Positions 8,354-18,492 of a DNA stretch of 64,000 nucleotides are shown here, piece by piece. Origin of the DNA: an uncultured Pseudomonadota bacterium (GTDB taxonomy: Bacteria > Pseudomonadota > Gammaproteobacteria > Xanthomonadales > Wenzhouxiangellaceae); NCBI GenBank assembly GCA_937138395.1, contig CAKZPB010000077.1, positions 42,589 to 106,588 of the forward strand. The letters are read 5' to 3'. Numbering within the stretch: the stretch's first letter is position 1; each line of letters starts with the position of its first letter. A program made the translations under genes and the position numbers. Below the pieces are notes generated by a model. The model saw only the letters and a program-made list of their open reading frames with translations. It was not told the origin of the DNA and did not search any database.

Positions 8354-11300
8354 ATGAAATTTCTATTCGGACGTGATGGATTGCCGGCTTTCAGGGAACA
8401 GGCGCTGGCCGAACGCCTGTCGTCCCAGCTCGGTCGCAGTATCCAGATCAAGACCCGGTCCATGTTTCTGTTGTCGGACCTGCCGGACAGCGCGGATCGA
8501 TTGCTGCAGCTGCTCGATGCCGAGATCGATTCCCGGCTTGCGAATCATCACCATCGATTATTTGTCGTTCCGCGCCGCGGTACACGGAGTGGATGGTCGA
8601 GCAAGGCCAGTGACATTCTGGTCCGCTGTGGCTTTGCTCAGATTGACCGTATCGAACATGGCCTGGTCATTGAATGTGCCGAGTATCCGCTGAACGAGTT
8701 ACCCGCTTCGGCATTGATGGCGTTGCATGACCGGATGACCGAATCCGTTGTGCTTGATTTCGAGCAATTGAGCCATTGGTTTGATCCGTTGCCGCCCGCT
8801 GTTCTCGAGCATATTGAGTTGGGTGATGACCCAATCGCCAGCCTGGCTCAGGCCAACGATACACTCGGATTGGCGCTGAACCGGGAAGAAATGGCCTACC
8901 TGGTTGACGCATATTCCGCATTGAATCGTGATCCGACCGACGCGGAGTTGATGATGTTCGCGCAGGCCAACTCCGAACACTGTCGACACAAGATCTTCAA
9001 CGCCGATTGGCGTATTGACGGTCAGCCGCTGCAGGACAGCCTGTTTGGTATGGTTCGCAAGACTCATGCAGCCACACCCGAGGGCGTGATCGTTGCCTAT
9101 GATGACAATGCGGCCGTACTGGAGGGGTTCAACGCAACTGTACTGGTCACTACGATAGCCAGGCCGGAATGGCACGAGCTTGCGCTGAGACAACACGTCC
9201 AGATCAAAGTTGAAACGCATAACCATCCGACTGCAATTTCGCCAGACCCCGGTGCCGCAACGGGCGCAGGAGGAGAAATTCGCGATGAATCTGCGACTGG
9301 CCGCGGCGCTCGCCCGATTGCCGGCCTGACCGGCTTCAGTGTATCCAATTTGAATATTCCCGGATTCAAGCAGCCCTGGGAAATCAGCCCGGCTGCGCCA
9401 TCGCGTCAGGCTTCGGCACTGGACATCATGATCGAAGGTCCGGTTGGCGCCGCTCGATTCAACAATGAATTCGGTCGACCGAATTTGCTTGGCTATTTCC
9501 GCAGCTTCAGTCAGCAGGTGGATGATCGCCTATGGGGCTATCACAAGCCGATCATGCTGGCTGGCGGTGCCGGCATGATCATGCACGGTCAGACCAGCAA
9601 ACGGTCGTTACAGCCCGGTGATCGGATCATCGTGCTGGGCGGGCCGGCACTATTGATCGGGCTTGGCGGTGGTGCAGCTTCGAGCCTGGATTCGGGCCAG
9701 TCCAGTGAAGCGCTGGATTTTGCTTCGGTTCAGCGCGCCAATCCGGAAATGCAGCGGCGCTGTCAGGAAGTCATTGACCGTTGCTGGAGCCAGATGGACG
9801 AAAATGGCAACCGCAATCCGATTGCCTCGATGCATGATGTCGGTGCAGGCGGATTGTCCAACGCCATACCCGAGCTGCTGCATGATGGCGGCGTCGGCGC
9901 CGAACTGGAACTGCGCGAGATTCCAACGGCAGACCCCTCACTGGCGCCGGTCGCGATCTGGTGCAACGAAGCACAGGAACGCTACGTGCTGGCGATTCGC
10001 CCTGCACGGATGGAAGAGTTTGATCAGATTTGCCGTCGCGAGCGCTGCCCTTATGCCGACCTGGGCGCTGCGACCCAGTCGCACCGGCTGCTGTTGACGG
10101 ATCGCGCTGCACGGGATGGAACCACGCAGGGCTTGCACCCTGTGGATCTGGATCTGGATGTGCTGCTTGGCAAGACGCCCAGGATGCTGCGGGACGCCCA
10201 GCGCAAACCGGTTGCAATTCAACATCGGGATCTCCCTGCGCTTGATCTGACCGAAACCTTCAAGGGCATACTTCGTATTCCGGCGGTGGCCAGCAAACAG
10301 TTCCTGATCACGATCGGCGACCGCACGGTGGGCGGTTTGAGTGCGCGAGATCAGATGGTCGGCCCCTGGCAGATACCGGTCGCCGATTGTGCCGTTACCT
10401 TGAGTGACTATCGTGGGTATTCCGGAACAGTGATGGCGATAGGTGAACGGACGCCGCTGGCGATCTGGGACGGTCCGGCCTCTGGCCGAATGGCCATTGC
10501 TGAAGCGTTGACCAACCTGGTTGGCACGCCGGTGGAGGGACTGAATCGAGTCAAATTGTCGGCCAACTGGATGGCCGCGGCCGGAGCGCCTGGCCAAGAT
10601 GCTGTGCTGCGCGACACCGTCGAGGCCGTAGCTATGGTGTTCTGCCGGCAGTTGAACCTGGCGATTCCAGTGGGTAAGGACTCGATGTCCATGCAGACCC
10701 ACTGGCAGGCCGATGGCCAGGAATTTCGAATGACCGCGCCGGTATCGCTGATCGCATCCGCATTCGCGCCCGTGCCTGACGTTCGGCACGCGATAAGCCC
10801 CGAACTCAACATTGGTGAACAGGACACCGTGCTGCTGTTGATTGACCTGGGCCAGCAGCGCATGGGTGGTTCGGCGCTGGCACAGCTTTGCCAACGAGCG
10901 CTGGGCGCTGTGCCGGATGTTGATGAACCGGCCGCGCTATCGGCCATGTTTCATGAAGTTCAGGCCCTGATTCGAGAGGGTCTGTTGCTGGCCATTCACG
11001 ACCGCTCCGATGGTGGCGTGTTGGTCAGCCTGCTGGAGATGGGATTGGCAGGGCATACCGGACTGGATGTGCAGTTGCCACCGGACGTTGATCCGTTGAC
11101 CTATTTGTTCAACGAAGAAATTGGCCTGGTCATGCAATGCAATGCGCGTGATCAGGCTGCGGTTTCACAACGTCTGGCTGAGGCGGGTCTGGCGTCCTGC
11201 TTGCACACGATTGCCGTGCCGGCTGAGCATGATCGCTTGACCATCCGGGATGCCCGGTCCGGGCTGTTGATGGACGAAGCCATGGCCGATCTGCATCAGG

Positions 11301-12229
11301 TCTGGAGTGAAACCAGTTATCGCATCCAGCGCCTGCGCGATCATCCGGATTGTGCTGACGAGGAGTTCGAGGCGCTGTCTGACTGGTCTCGACCCGGCTT
11401 GAGCCCCCGACTGACATTTGATCCGGATGTTCCGGTTGGAGCACCGGCGATCGGCGGACATAAGCCGGAGGTAGCGATTCTGCGCGAGCAGGGCGTCAAC
11501 GGCCAGCGAGAAATGGCGATGGCTTTTCTTGGCGCTGGCTTTACGCCAGTCGATGTCCATATGAGCGACCTCGAATCCGGCCGGGTCGCGCTGGCGCGTT
11601 TTGTCGGTCTGGTCGCCTGCGGTGGTTTTTCCTTCGGCGACGTGCTCGGTGCAGGCAATGGTTGGGCAAGGTCGATACTGTTCAACTCGATGTTGCGCGA
11701 TCAGTTCGAGGCCTTTCTGAACGATACCGCCACATTCGCGCTGGGCGTTTGCAATGGCTGTCAGATGCTGTCATCGTTAAATGACCTGATTCCGGGCAGC
11801 GAGCACTGGCCGCGCTTCGTGCACAACCGGTCACGCCAGTTCGAGGCGCGCCTGAGCCTGGTCGAGGTTGCCGACTCACCCTCGCTGTTTTTCCGCGGCA
11901 TGGTCGGCAGCCGCATACCCGTGGCCACGGCCCATGGTGAGGGTCGCGCTGAGTTTGCACAGCATCAACAGGCGGCCAATCTGGCCGACCAGGTGGCCAT
12001 GCGCTATGTCGATGGAAGGGGCCGGACTGCCAGGCACTATCCCGACAATCCGAACGGTTCGCCGGATGGCATCACCGGCGTGTGCAATCAGGATGGACGC
12101 GTGACGATCTTGATGCCGCATCCCGAGCGCCTGCTGCGCGCCGTCAATTTCTCATGGGCACCACCAACATGGGGCGATCGTTCTCCATGGATGCGCATGT
12201 TCGAAAACGCGCGCGAATGGGTTAGCTGA
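8354..12229 (+). CDS. purL: phosphoribosylformylglycinamidine synthase (large, single-chain)
   Basis: This is the one-chain PurL of about 1291 residues used by most gammaproteobacteria. It makes FGAM from FGAR, glutamine and ATP in purine synthesis. The N-terminal PurS-like domain, two AIR-synthase-like halves (ANSEHCRHKIFNADW, VETHNHPTAISP) and a C-terminal class I glutamine amidotransferase are all present. The glutaminase nucleophile is C1133 in GVCNGCQML, with the histidine/glutamate pair in LMPHPERLLR near the C-terminus. The ATG at 8354 is chosen because the alternative TTG at 8336 adds residues not expected in the family. It stands alone between a terminator and a membrane-protein gene. 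Confidence 0.95.
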   Translation: MKFLFGRDGLPAFREQALAERLSSQLGRSIQIKTRSMFLLSDLPDSADRLLQLLDAEIDSRLANHHHRLFVVPRRGTRSGWSSKASDILVRCGFAQIDRIEHGLVIECAEYPLNELPASALMALHDRMTESVVLDFEQLSHWFDPLPPAVLEHIELGDDPIASLAQANDTLGLALNREEMAYLVDAYSALNRDPTDAELMMFAQANSEHCRHKIFNADWRIDGQPLQDSLFGMVRKTHAATPEGVIVAYDDNAAVLEGFNATVLVTTIARPEWHELALRQHVQIKVETHNHPTAISPDPGAATGAGGEIRDESATGRGARPIAGLTGFSVSNLNIPGFKQPWEISPAAPSRQASALDIMIEGPVGAARFNNEFGRPNLLGYFRSFSQQVDDRLWGYHKPIMLAGGAGMIMHGQTSKRSLQPGDRIIVLGGPALLIGLGGGAASSLDSGQSSEALDFASVQRANPEMQRRCQEVIDRCWSQMDENGNRNPIASMHDVGAGGLSNAIPELLHDGGVGAELELREIPTADPSLAPVAIWCNEAQERYVLAIRPARMEEFDQICRRERCPYADLGAATQSHRLLLTDRAARDGTTQGLHPVDLDLDVLLGKTPRMLRDAQRKPVAIQHRDLPALDLTETFKGILRIPAVASKQFLITIGDRTVGGLSARDQMVGPWQIPVADCAVTLSDYRGYSGTVMAIGERTPLAIWDGPASGRMAIAEALTNLVGTPVEGLNRVKLSANWMAAAGAPGQDAVLRDTVEAVAMVFCRQLNLAIPVGKDSMSMQTHWQADGQEFRMTAPVSLIASAFAPVPDVRHAISPELNIGEQDTVLLLIDLGQQRMGGSALAQLCQRALGAVPDVDEPAALSAMFHEVQALIREGLLLAIHDRSDGGVLVSLLEMGLAGHTGLDVQLPPDVDPLTYLFNEEIGLVMQCNARDQAAVSQRLAEAGLASCLHTIAVPAEHDRLTIRDARSGLLMDEAMADLHQVWSETSYRIQRLRDHPDCADEEFEALSDWSRPGLSPRLTFDPDVPVGAPAIGGHKPEVAILREQGVNGQREMAMAFLGAGFTPVDVHMSDLESGRVALARFVGLVACGGFSFGDVLGAGNGWARSILFNSMLRDQFEAFLNDTATFALGVCNGCQMLSSLNDLIPGSEHWPRFVHNRSRQFEARLSLVEVADSPSLFFRGMVGSRIPVATAHGEGRAEFAQHQQAANLADQVAMRYVDGRGRTARHYPDNPNGSPDGITGVCNQDGRVTILMPHPERLLRAVNFSWAPPTWGDRSPWMRMFENAREWVS

Positions 12230-12296
12230 TTGACTACAATGATTTCCTGATTTCGCCGTTTCATCACGGCCCGATGTAGATTGTGACTAAGCGAGT

Positions 12297-13034
12297 ATGG
12301 CTATGAGTTCATCCGATCCGCACGACCCAACAGGCTCACACTCTGATTCCGGCTCTGATGAGCTCATGTCGGGATCACCTGAACCGACGAACCAGCCGCA
12401 CAGTGGCAACCAGGGTCAACCCCACTCTGATTCGGAGGAAAAGCAGGGCGATCCGATCAAGGAAATGTTTCTGCTGGCCGCCTTGTATCTGCCGATGGGC
12501 TTTTTTCTGTGGTTCTTTTTTGCCGATGCGCTGATGTTCCTGCCGGCGCGCATTACCGAGTGGCTGATGACCACTACATCACCTGATGTGTTCGAGCGCA
12601 TCGTGCAACTGCAGTACAAGTTTGAAATCCAGACCGCCATTCAGATGGCGCGTCAGGTCGAGGGCCAGATTGCATTGCTGAATGCATTCATCAATCCGAT
12701 GATTTATGCCTGGGGCATGGCGTTGCTGTTTGGCCTGATCATGGCCACTCCGCTGACGGCCAAGCGCCGGATCGTTCAGATGGTGATCGGCTACCTGGTG
12801 GTGTCGCTGGTCGTGATCTGGGGCGTGTTCTGGGAAACCTGGAAAGACATGGCGTTTCGGCTCGGGCCGGAGGCAGCTGCAACGGTGGCCGAGTCCGTAC
12901 TTGAACCAAACATGATTGCCCTGTTTTATCAACTGGGCTACCTGATGTTACCGGCTGTGGTGCCAGTGGCCTGCTGGATCTTGATGAATCGGCCGTTTCT
13001 TGAAGATGTCGTGTTCACGCGAAAGACCCGGTGA
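12297..13034 (+). CDS. membrane protein, possibly exosortase-associated type
   Basis: The protein has 245 residues: a hydrophilic Ser/Asp/Gln-rich N-terminus (1-55) and about four membrane segments (58-80, 120-145, 158-180, 205-228). The patterns NPMIYAWGMALLFGLIMATP and YQLGYLMLPAVVPVACWIL remind me of small membrane proteins annotated next to exosortase H genes. I cannot verify this without a search, and no exosortase gene and no IPTL- or PEP-CTERM substrate is in the window. It starts 67 bases after purL. The safe call is an inner-membrane protein of unknown function. Confidence 0.6.
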   Translation: MAMSSSDPHDPTGSHSDSGSDELMSGSPEPTNQPHSGNQGQPHSDSEEKQGDPIKEMFLLAALYLPMGFFLWFFFADALMFLPARITEWLMTTTSPDVFERIVQLQYKFEIQTAIQMARQVEGQIALLNAFINPMIYAWGMALLFGLIMATPLTAKRRIVQMVIGYLVVSLVVIWGVFWETWKDMAFRLGPEAAATVAESVLEPNMIALFYQLGYLMLPAVVPVACWILMNRPFLEDVVFTRKTR

Positions 13035-13100
13035 GCGCAGGCCGTGCTGGTCGATTGGGATTCCTGCGAGTGAACCGTGCCGGCAGCGCATTGTCCATAC

Positions 13101-13131
13101 TTGCGGCATGCTGATAAACAAGACCTATAAT
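13101..13131 (+). promoter_or_regulatory. candidate promoter of type II secretion operon
   Basis: TTGCGG (13101-13106) and a perfect TATAAT (13126-13131) are spaced by 19 bases, about 190 bases before gspE. The spacing is longer than ideal and the -35 is weak. The 288-base gap before gspE holds no supported gene. Confidence 0.35.
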
Positions 13132-13322
13132 TGAACTCTCTTCACACGACGAAACAGGCTGCTGTAGTGACTGAAAAAACGTCAATCCACGTGCGAGGCG
13201 GACAGTTTGGTGGTTTCAAATGAATAATGAGCTTCGCCGAGTGGCGCGATATCGGCCCCGACCCCACCGGGCCATGGTCAATGATTGTGGCCATTTGTAT
13301 CGTGTGAATAGGCGCTATTGCC

Positions 13323-15077
13323 ATGGAAACTGAACCGCTGACTGCTGTACAGGATACGGACCTGCTACCCCAGGTTGGAAGCCACCTGGAAGACCGGGCC
13401 GCAGACTTGTGCCAGCTGATGATCGATCAGAATCGGTTGAAACCTGAGGATCTGGCCCGCGCGCGGGCCTACCGTGACCAGCATGGTGGTAACTTGCTGA
13501 CCCTGCTGGTGCGGCTTGGGCTGGTCTCCGAGCGCGATCTGGCCAATGCGCAATCCGAACTGCTCGATATTCCGCTGTTGTCCGATAGTGATTATCCAGA
13601 GCAGGCGCCGGATATCGACAGTATTGCCATTCGATTCATGAAGCAGCAGCACCTGGTGCCGATTCGGGTCACCGACGATGCGGTGGAAGTGGTCATGGCC
13701 GATCCCCAGGATCCGATGCTGTTGAAGTCGCTGAAGATGGCGACGGGCCTCCAGATTCAGCCGCGGGTAGGAATCTCGTCTGAAATTGATAATCAGATCG
13801 AGCGCTACTTTGGCGGCGGGCGCAGCGCCATGGGCCAGATTGCCGAGGGCCTGGGCTCCGATATCGAGAGCGACGACGAGGAAAATGTCGAGCACTTGCG
13901 CGACCTGGCCTCCGAGGCACCGGTGATCCGCCTGGTCAATCTGATTCTGCAGCGCGCGGTCGAAGCGCGCGCGTCCGATATTCATATCGAGCCGTTCGAA
14001 AACCGCCTGAAAGTACGCTACAGGATTGATGGCGTACTGCAGGAAGTCGAAGCGCCGCCGTCGCGTTCAACCGCGGCCGTGATTTCGCGCGTCAAGATCA
14101 TGGCCAAGTTGAATATTGCAGAGCGCCGCCTGCCGCAGGATGGCCGCATCATGCACCGGGTTCAGGGCAAGGAGCTCGATTTGCGTGTGTCGACAGTGCC
14201 GACCTCGCATGGCGAAAGCGTGGTCATGCGTATTCTCGATCGCGAAGCGGTCACGCTGGATTTTGCCGCGCTCGGGTTTGCCGATGACATGCGCGATGCC
14301 TTCATCAAGGCGCTGGAAATGCCGCACGGCATTATCCTGGTCACCGGCCCGACCGGTTCAGGTAAGACCACCACGCTGTATACCGCGCTGAGTCAGCTCA
14401 ATGCACCTTCGCGCAAGATCATCACGGTCGAGGACCCGGTCGAATACCAGCTTGAGGGCGTCAATCAGATCCAGGCCAAGTCATCGATTGGCCTGAACTT
14501 TGCCAGCGCACTGCGCGCGATCGTTCGACAGGATCCGGACGTGATCATGATCGGTGAGATGCGCGATCTTGAAACGGCCAAAATTGCAATCCAGTCGGCG
14601 CTGACCGGTCACCTGGTGCTGTCGACACTGCACACCAACGACGCCGCAGGCGGCGTGACCCGTATGCTGGATATGGGCGTTGAAGATTATCTGTTGACTT
14701 CGACCGTCAACGCCATCATGGCGCAGCGGCTGGTGCGAAGACTCGACCCAGCCACACGCGAGGCCTATCAAGTGCTGCCGGAAATGGTCCGCGAACTCGG
14801 ACTCGACGAATTGACCAATGCATCTGATATTACGCTGTATCGCCCGGGCACCTCGGATGAAAACCCGACCGGTTACAAGGGCCGCGCCAGTATCATCGAG
14901 CTGCTGCTGATGACCGATGAAATCCGCCGGATGGTCATGAAGCAGGCCACTTCCGGCGACCTGGAGCGTCAGGCCATTCAGGAAGGCATGCGCACGATGT
15001 ATCAGGACGGCATGCTCAAAGCGCTGCAGGGCATTACCTCGCAGGAAGAAGTACTGCGCGTTACGCAGGAATCATAA
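13323..15077 (+). CDS. gspE: type II secretion ATPase GspE
   Basis: This cytoplasmic ATPase drives pseudopilus assembly. The N-terminal GspE/PilB domain (about 30-160) is followed by the ATPase domain with Walker A GPTGSGKTT (about 342-350), the Asp box DPVEYQLEGV, Walker B-like DPDVIMIGEMRD and the His box HLVLSTLHTNDAAG. The four-cysteine zinc module usual between Walker B and the C-terminus of GspE is absent: the segment RLVRRLDPATREAYQ has no cysteine. It is the first gene of an eleven-gene operon in the Xanthomonas xps order. Confidence 0.95.
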   Translation: METEPLTAVQDTDLLPQVGSHLEDRAADLCQLMIDQNRLKPEDLARARAYRDQHGGNLLTLLVRLGLVSERDLANAQSELLDIPLLSDSDYPEQAPDIDSIAIRFMKQQHLVPIRVTDDAVEVVMADPQDPMLLKSLKMATGLQIQPRVGISSEIDNQIERYFGGGRSAMGQIAEGLGSDIESDDEENVEHLRDLASEAPVIRLVNLILQRAVEARASDIHIEPFENRLKVRYRIDGVLQEVEAPPSRSTAAVISRVKIMAKLNIAERRLPQDGRIMHRVQGKELDLRVSTVPTSHGESVVMRILDREAVTLDFAALGFADDMRDAFIKALEMPHGIILVTGPTGSGKTTTLYTALSQLNAPSRKIITVEDPVEYQLEGVNQIQAKSSIGLNFASALRAIVRQDPDVIMIGEMRDLETAKIAIQSALTGHLVLSTLHTNDAAGGVTRMLDMGVEDYLLTSTVNAIMAQRLVRRLDPATREAYQVLPEMVRELGLDELTNASDITLYRPGTSDENPTGYKGRASIIELLLMTDEIRRMVMKQATSGDLERQAIQEGMRTMYQDGMLKALQGITSQEEVLRVTQES

Positions 15078-15089
15078 GGGTCCGCTGGT

Positions 15090-16301
15090 ATGGCGCTATT
15101 TGAATACAAGGCCGTGACGCCTGGCGGTGAAACACTGACCGGCGAAATGGAAGCACCCAGCGCCGATCTCGTCATTGCGCATATTCAGGAAACCGGCAAT
15201 ATTCCGGTACAGGCCCGTGAAGTGGGCAGCGGTTTTCGCCTGGAAACCCTGTTTCGCGGTCGCCAGGGCTTATCGCAGCGAGAAATCGGCGACATTACCG
15301 GCCAGCTGGCCACGCTGCTTGGCGCTGGTCTGCCGCTGGATCGCTCGCTGGGCATTCTGGTCGAACTGGCCGCCAACGAGCGGATCGGCAACGTGCTGAC
15401 CAAGATCCGCGATCGCGTACGCGAAGGGATTTCGCTGTCCGAAGCCCTGGAAGAACGGCACGGCGTGTTTTCGCGCTTCTACATCAATATGGTGCGCGCC
15501 GGCGAACTGGGGGGTGCATTGGACCAGACCCTGGCGCGAATGGCCGAATACCTGGAGCGCGCAAAGGAACTCAAGGACGGTGTTGTTTCAGCGTTGATTT
15601 ATCCAGCACTGCTGGTCATTCTGGCGGTCGCTTCCTTGCTGCTGCTGATGGTCTATGTCATCCCGCAATTTACGCCGATGTTTGAAGATTTTGGCGCCGA
15701 ATTACCGCTGTTGACGCGTATTGTCATGGCTGTTGGTGAATTGCTGCAGAATTTCTGGTGGGGGTTGATTGGCATTGCCTTACTGCTGGTACTCTGGTTT
15801 CGTTCACAGATGAGTAACTCGAAGTCTCGCAGGGTATGGGATTCGCGCTTCCTGTCGATGAAATGGGTCGGTGATGTGATTGCCAAAATCGAGATGGCGC
15901 GTCTGGCGCGAACGGCAGGCACGCTTTTGATCAATGGCGTGCCGCTACTGTCGGCCATATCAATTTCGCGAAATGTGATGAGCAATACAGTTTTACAGGA
16001 CGACGTGGCTCAAGCGGCAAAGAAAGTCAAGACCGGTATGCCGCTGGCGCGCGCACTGAATGAAAGCGGTCATTTCCCGCGCTTGGCGCTGCAGATGGTG
16101 AACGTTGGTGAGGAGACCGGCCAGCTGGATGAGATGCTGCTGAAGGTAGCCGATACTTACGATCGTGAGGTCAAGACCACGATTGATCGGATCATGGCCC
16201 TGCTGGTGCCAGCGCTGACGCTGGGACTTGCTGCATTGATCGGAACCATCGTGATGTCGGTTCTGATGGCAATTCTGGGCATCAATGAGCTTGTGGGGTA
16301 G
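15090..16301 (+). CDS. gspF: type II secretion inner-membrane platform protein GspF
   Basis: This 403-residue protein shows the two repeated GspF cytoplasmic domains (about 70-190 and 270-395) and three membrane segments (about 168-192, 215-240, 373-398). Signature stretches such as GLPLDRSLGILVELA and FYINMVRAGELGGALDQTL are visible. It connects GspE to the pseudopilus in the inner membrane. It starts 12 bases after gspE. Confidence 0.95.
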   Translation: MALFEYKAVTPGGETLTGEMEAPSADLVIAHIQETGNIPVQAREVGSGFRLETLFRGRQGLSQREIGDITGQLATLLGAGLPLDRSLGILVELAANERIGNVLTKIRDRVREGISLSEALEERHGVFSRFYINMVRAGELGGALDQTLARMAEYLERAKELKDGVVSALIYPALLVILAVASLLLLMVYVIPQFTPMFEDFGAELPLLTRIVMAVGELLQNFWWGLIGIALLLVLWFRSQMSNSKSRRVWDSRFLSMKWVGDVIAKIEMARLARTAGTLLINGVPLLSAISISRNVMSNTVLQDDVAQAAKKVKTGMPLARALNESGHFPRLALQMVNVGEETGQLDEMLLKVADTYDREVKTTIDRIMALLVPALTLGLAALIGTIVMSVLMAILGINELVG

Positions 16302-16375
16302 TTGTACGCAACTACTGACGAAACTTTAGGGCTTGATGCGGTCCAATTACTGAATATTGAATACAGGGTAAAGGT

Positions 16376-16786
16376 ATGAATATCAAACAATCGAGCCAGG
16401 GTTTTTCGCTGGTTGAGCTGTTGGTAGTGCTGATTATTCTCGGTCTGATCGCAGGCCTGGTCGTGCCCAATATCATGGGGCGTGGCGAGGATGCCAAAGC
16501 GCGCACGGCCGTGGCGGAAGTTCAACGCCTGTCGATGGCGGTGGATGAGTTCTATCTGGATACAGGACGTGCACCGCGCGAACTGCGTGAGTTGGTTGAA
16601 CAGCCGGGTAATGCCTCCAACTGGAATGGGCCCTACGTCAACAATTCGAACCTGAACGACCCATGGGGCAATCCATACCAGTACCGGTTCCCTGGTCAGC
16701 AGCGAGATTTCGACATCATCTCTCTGGGTGCTGACGGCGCTGCTGGAGGCGAAGGCAGGGATAGCGATGTCACCAACGCCAATTAA
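16376..16786 (+). CDS. gspG: major pseudopilin GspG
   Basis: This type IV prepilin-like protein has a short leader cut after G9 (SSQG|FSLVELLVVLIILGLI) with the conserved E at position +5. The C-terminal part has the GspG pattern WGNPYQYRFPGQQRDFDIISLGADG spread over about residues 100-125. It is the main subunit of the periplasmic pseudopilus. A 74-base gap separates it from gspF, larger than other gaps in the operon, as is common before the abundant major pseudopilin. Confidence 0.95.
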   Translation: MNIKQSSQGFSLVELLVVLIILGLIAGLVVPNIMGRGEDAKARTAVAEVQRLSMAVDEFYLDTGRAPRELRELVEQPGNASNWNGPYVNNSNLNDPWGNPYQYRFPGQQRDFDIISLGADGAAGGEGRDSDVTNAN

Positions 16787-16797
16787 TTGACTCTCTG

Positions 16798-17280
16798 GTG
16801 CTGAAACAGCCGGAAAAACTTCTCAGGCATCCGGGCTTGATGCGCGGATTCAGCCTGATTGAATTGATGGTTGTGATCATCCTTGTGATGATGCTGTTCG
16901 GACTTGTCGGGGCATCATTGAGCCGTTCGATTTCTGCGGCTGAACTTCGCAATGAAGTACGCGATGTCATTGCCGGCCTGCGCCACACGCGCGGCCAGGC
17001 GATCGTGCAACGACAGGAGCAGGTATTTCTGGTCGATGCCGAGCAGCGCACCTGGCAGGCGGCCGGTCGTGAGCCCGAGGCATTGCCCGAAGGCCTGGAT
17101 ATCACCTTGAGCACCGCGCGTTCGGAACTGACCGGGGAGAATGCCGGTGGCATTCGGTTCTATCCGGACGGCGCGTCGACCGGCGGCAGCGTATTGCTGA
17201 GTGTCGATGAGCGCAAATGGTATGTCACCGTCGGTTGGTTGACCGGTGAAATCAGCCAGGATCCGCCGGAGGATGCATGA
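16798..17280 (+). CDS. gspH: minor pseudopilin GspH
   Basis: The prepilin cleavage motif MRG|FSLIELMVVI is followed by a GspH-type globular domain (160 residues in total from the GTG at 16798). An ATG at 16840 would give a leader of only three residues before the cleavage site, so the GTG is the better start. GspH, I, J and K form the tip or minor part of the pseudopilus. Its stop overlaps the gspI start. Confidence 0.85.
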   Translation: MLKQPEKLLRHPGLMRGFSLIELMVVIILVMMLFGLVGASLSRSISAAELRNEVRDVIAGLRHTRGQAIVQRQEQVFLVDAEQRTWQAAGREPEALPEGLDITLSTARSELTGENAGGIRFYPDGASTGGSVLLSVDERKWYVTVGWLTGEISQDPPEDA

Positions 17281-17762
17281 TGGCTGGGCTGCCACAGTCT
17301 ATGCGGAGCGGTCTGCGACCGCCATGTTTGACTCACGCGTACAGGCACGCGCAGGCCGGATTTACCCTGGTCGAAGTCATGGCCGCATTTGCCATCTTTG
17401 CGGTGTTGTTCGGCATCATATTGCAGATTCTGAGTACTTCGGTCAGCAACACCCGTCGCAGTGCTGATTTCACCCAGGCGGCCTTGATTGCCCAGGCCCA
17501 GCTCGACATGGTCGGCATTGAAAGCATGCCGCAGCCGGGCCAATATGGTGGCGAAGTCAACGAACGTTATCGCTGGACGATGGACATCGAGCCGTATTTC
17601 ATTCAAAGCGACAGCGGGGCCAACTACGACGAGCTGCCGGTTGACCTGTATCGCGTCGTTCTGACCGTGTATTGGGGTGACGATTACTCCGAGCGCTCGG
17701 CGACGTTTGAAACGCTGCGCTCGGTCGATCGTTTCTTTGCCGAACGACAGTTGGGGCGATGA
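17277..17762 (+). CDS. gspI: minor pseudopilin GspI
   Basis: The prepilin motif AQAG|FTLVEVMAAFAIFAVL is at residues 25-40. The leader of 28 residues is unusually long; a later start could not be identified with certainty. The rest matches the small GspI fold (about 130 mature residues). GspI forms the pseudopilus tip with J and K. It overlaps gspH and gspJ at its two ends, so the four minor pseudopilins are translationally coupled. Confidence 0.88.
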   Translation: MMAGLPQSMRSGLRPPCLTHAYRHAQAGFTLVEVMAAFAIFAVLFGIILQILSTSVSNTRRSADFTQAALIAQAQLDMVGIESMPQPGQYGGEVNERYRWTMDIEPYFIQSDSGANYDELPVDLYRVVLTVYWGDDYSERSATFETLRSVDRFFAERQLGR

Positions 17763-18490
17763 TGAATTCGGGATATCACAATGCTACGCGGCAATCCGGC
17801 TTCACGCTGATCGAACTGCTGCTTGCCACTGCGCTGATTGCCATCATCATGGCCATGGCCTACGGTGGCTTCCGGGCGGGCGTTCGCGCGTCGACCAGCG
17901 GCGAGGAACGCATTGAAGAAACCAATCGCATCCGTCTGGCGCATGAATTCGTTCGCCGGCAAATTTCACTGGCCCAACCGTTGATCATCGAGCAGGACGA
18001 GGGCGGCCAGTCGCCGCCGATTCGTTTTGAAGGTGAAGACGATCGCATCCGGCTGGTTGCGCCATTGCCGGGCTATCTGGGGTTTGGCGGGCCGTATGTA
18101 CAGGAATTCCGCATCGAGCGCGGCGAGCAGGGCATGGACCTGGTGTTTGCCTTTGCCATGCTGAATAGCTACGAGCCCGGCAATCTGGATGCCGAGCCAC
18201 CGATTACGCTGCTGGAAAACGTTGGCGATATCGCGTTTGAATTTCTCGGTTTTACCGAGGACGGGGAGGACGTGTTCTGGGGGAATTTCTGGGAATTTTC
18301 CGAGCGCATGCCGCTGGCCATTTCGATGCAGATGGACCTGCCGCGCGATAACGGTCTGATCTGGCCGACGCTGAATACCCCGATCATGGTCGATAACGCC
18401 GCGGTGGGCGCGCGGGTTACGCGTGATCCGAACCTGATCAGTTCGCCGATCGGGCCCAGGCAGCGACCGAATCAGCGCGAGCAGCAATAA
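17759..18490 (+). CDS. gspJ: minor pseudopilin GspJ
   Basis: The prepilin motif RQSG|FTLIELLLATALIAII has cleavage after G14. The GspJ-like domain with E-R-I-E-E-T-N-R helix and mixed beta region follows. At 243 residues the length is normal for GspJ. The start ATGATG overlaps the gspI stop, and the stop is two bases before gspK. Confidence 0.9.
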   Translation: MMNSGYHNATRQSGFTLIELLLATALIAIIMAMAYGGFRAGVRASTSGEERIEETNRIRLAHEFVRRQISLAQPLIIEQDEGGQSPPIRFEGEDDRIRLVAPLPGYLGFGGPYVQEFRIERGEQGMDLVFAFAMLNSYEPGNLDAEPPITLLENVGDIAFEFLGFTEDGEDVFWGNFWEFSERMPLAISMQMDLPRDNGLIWPTLNTPIMVDNAAVGARVTRDPNLISSPIGPRQRPNQREQQ

Positions 18491-18492
18491 GC

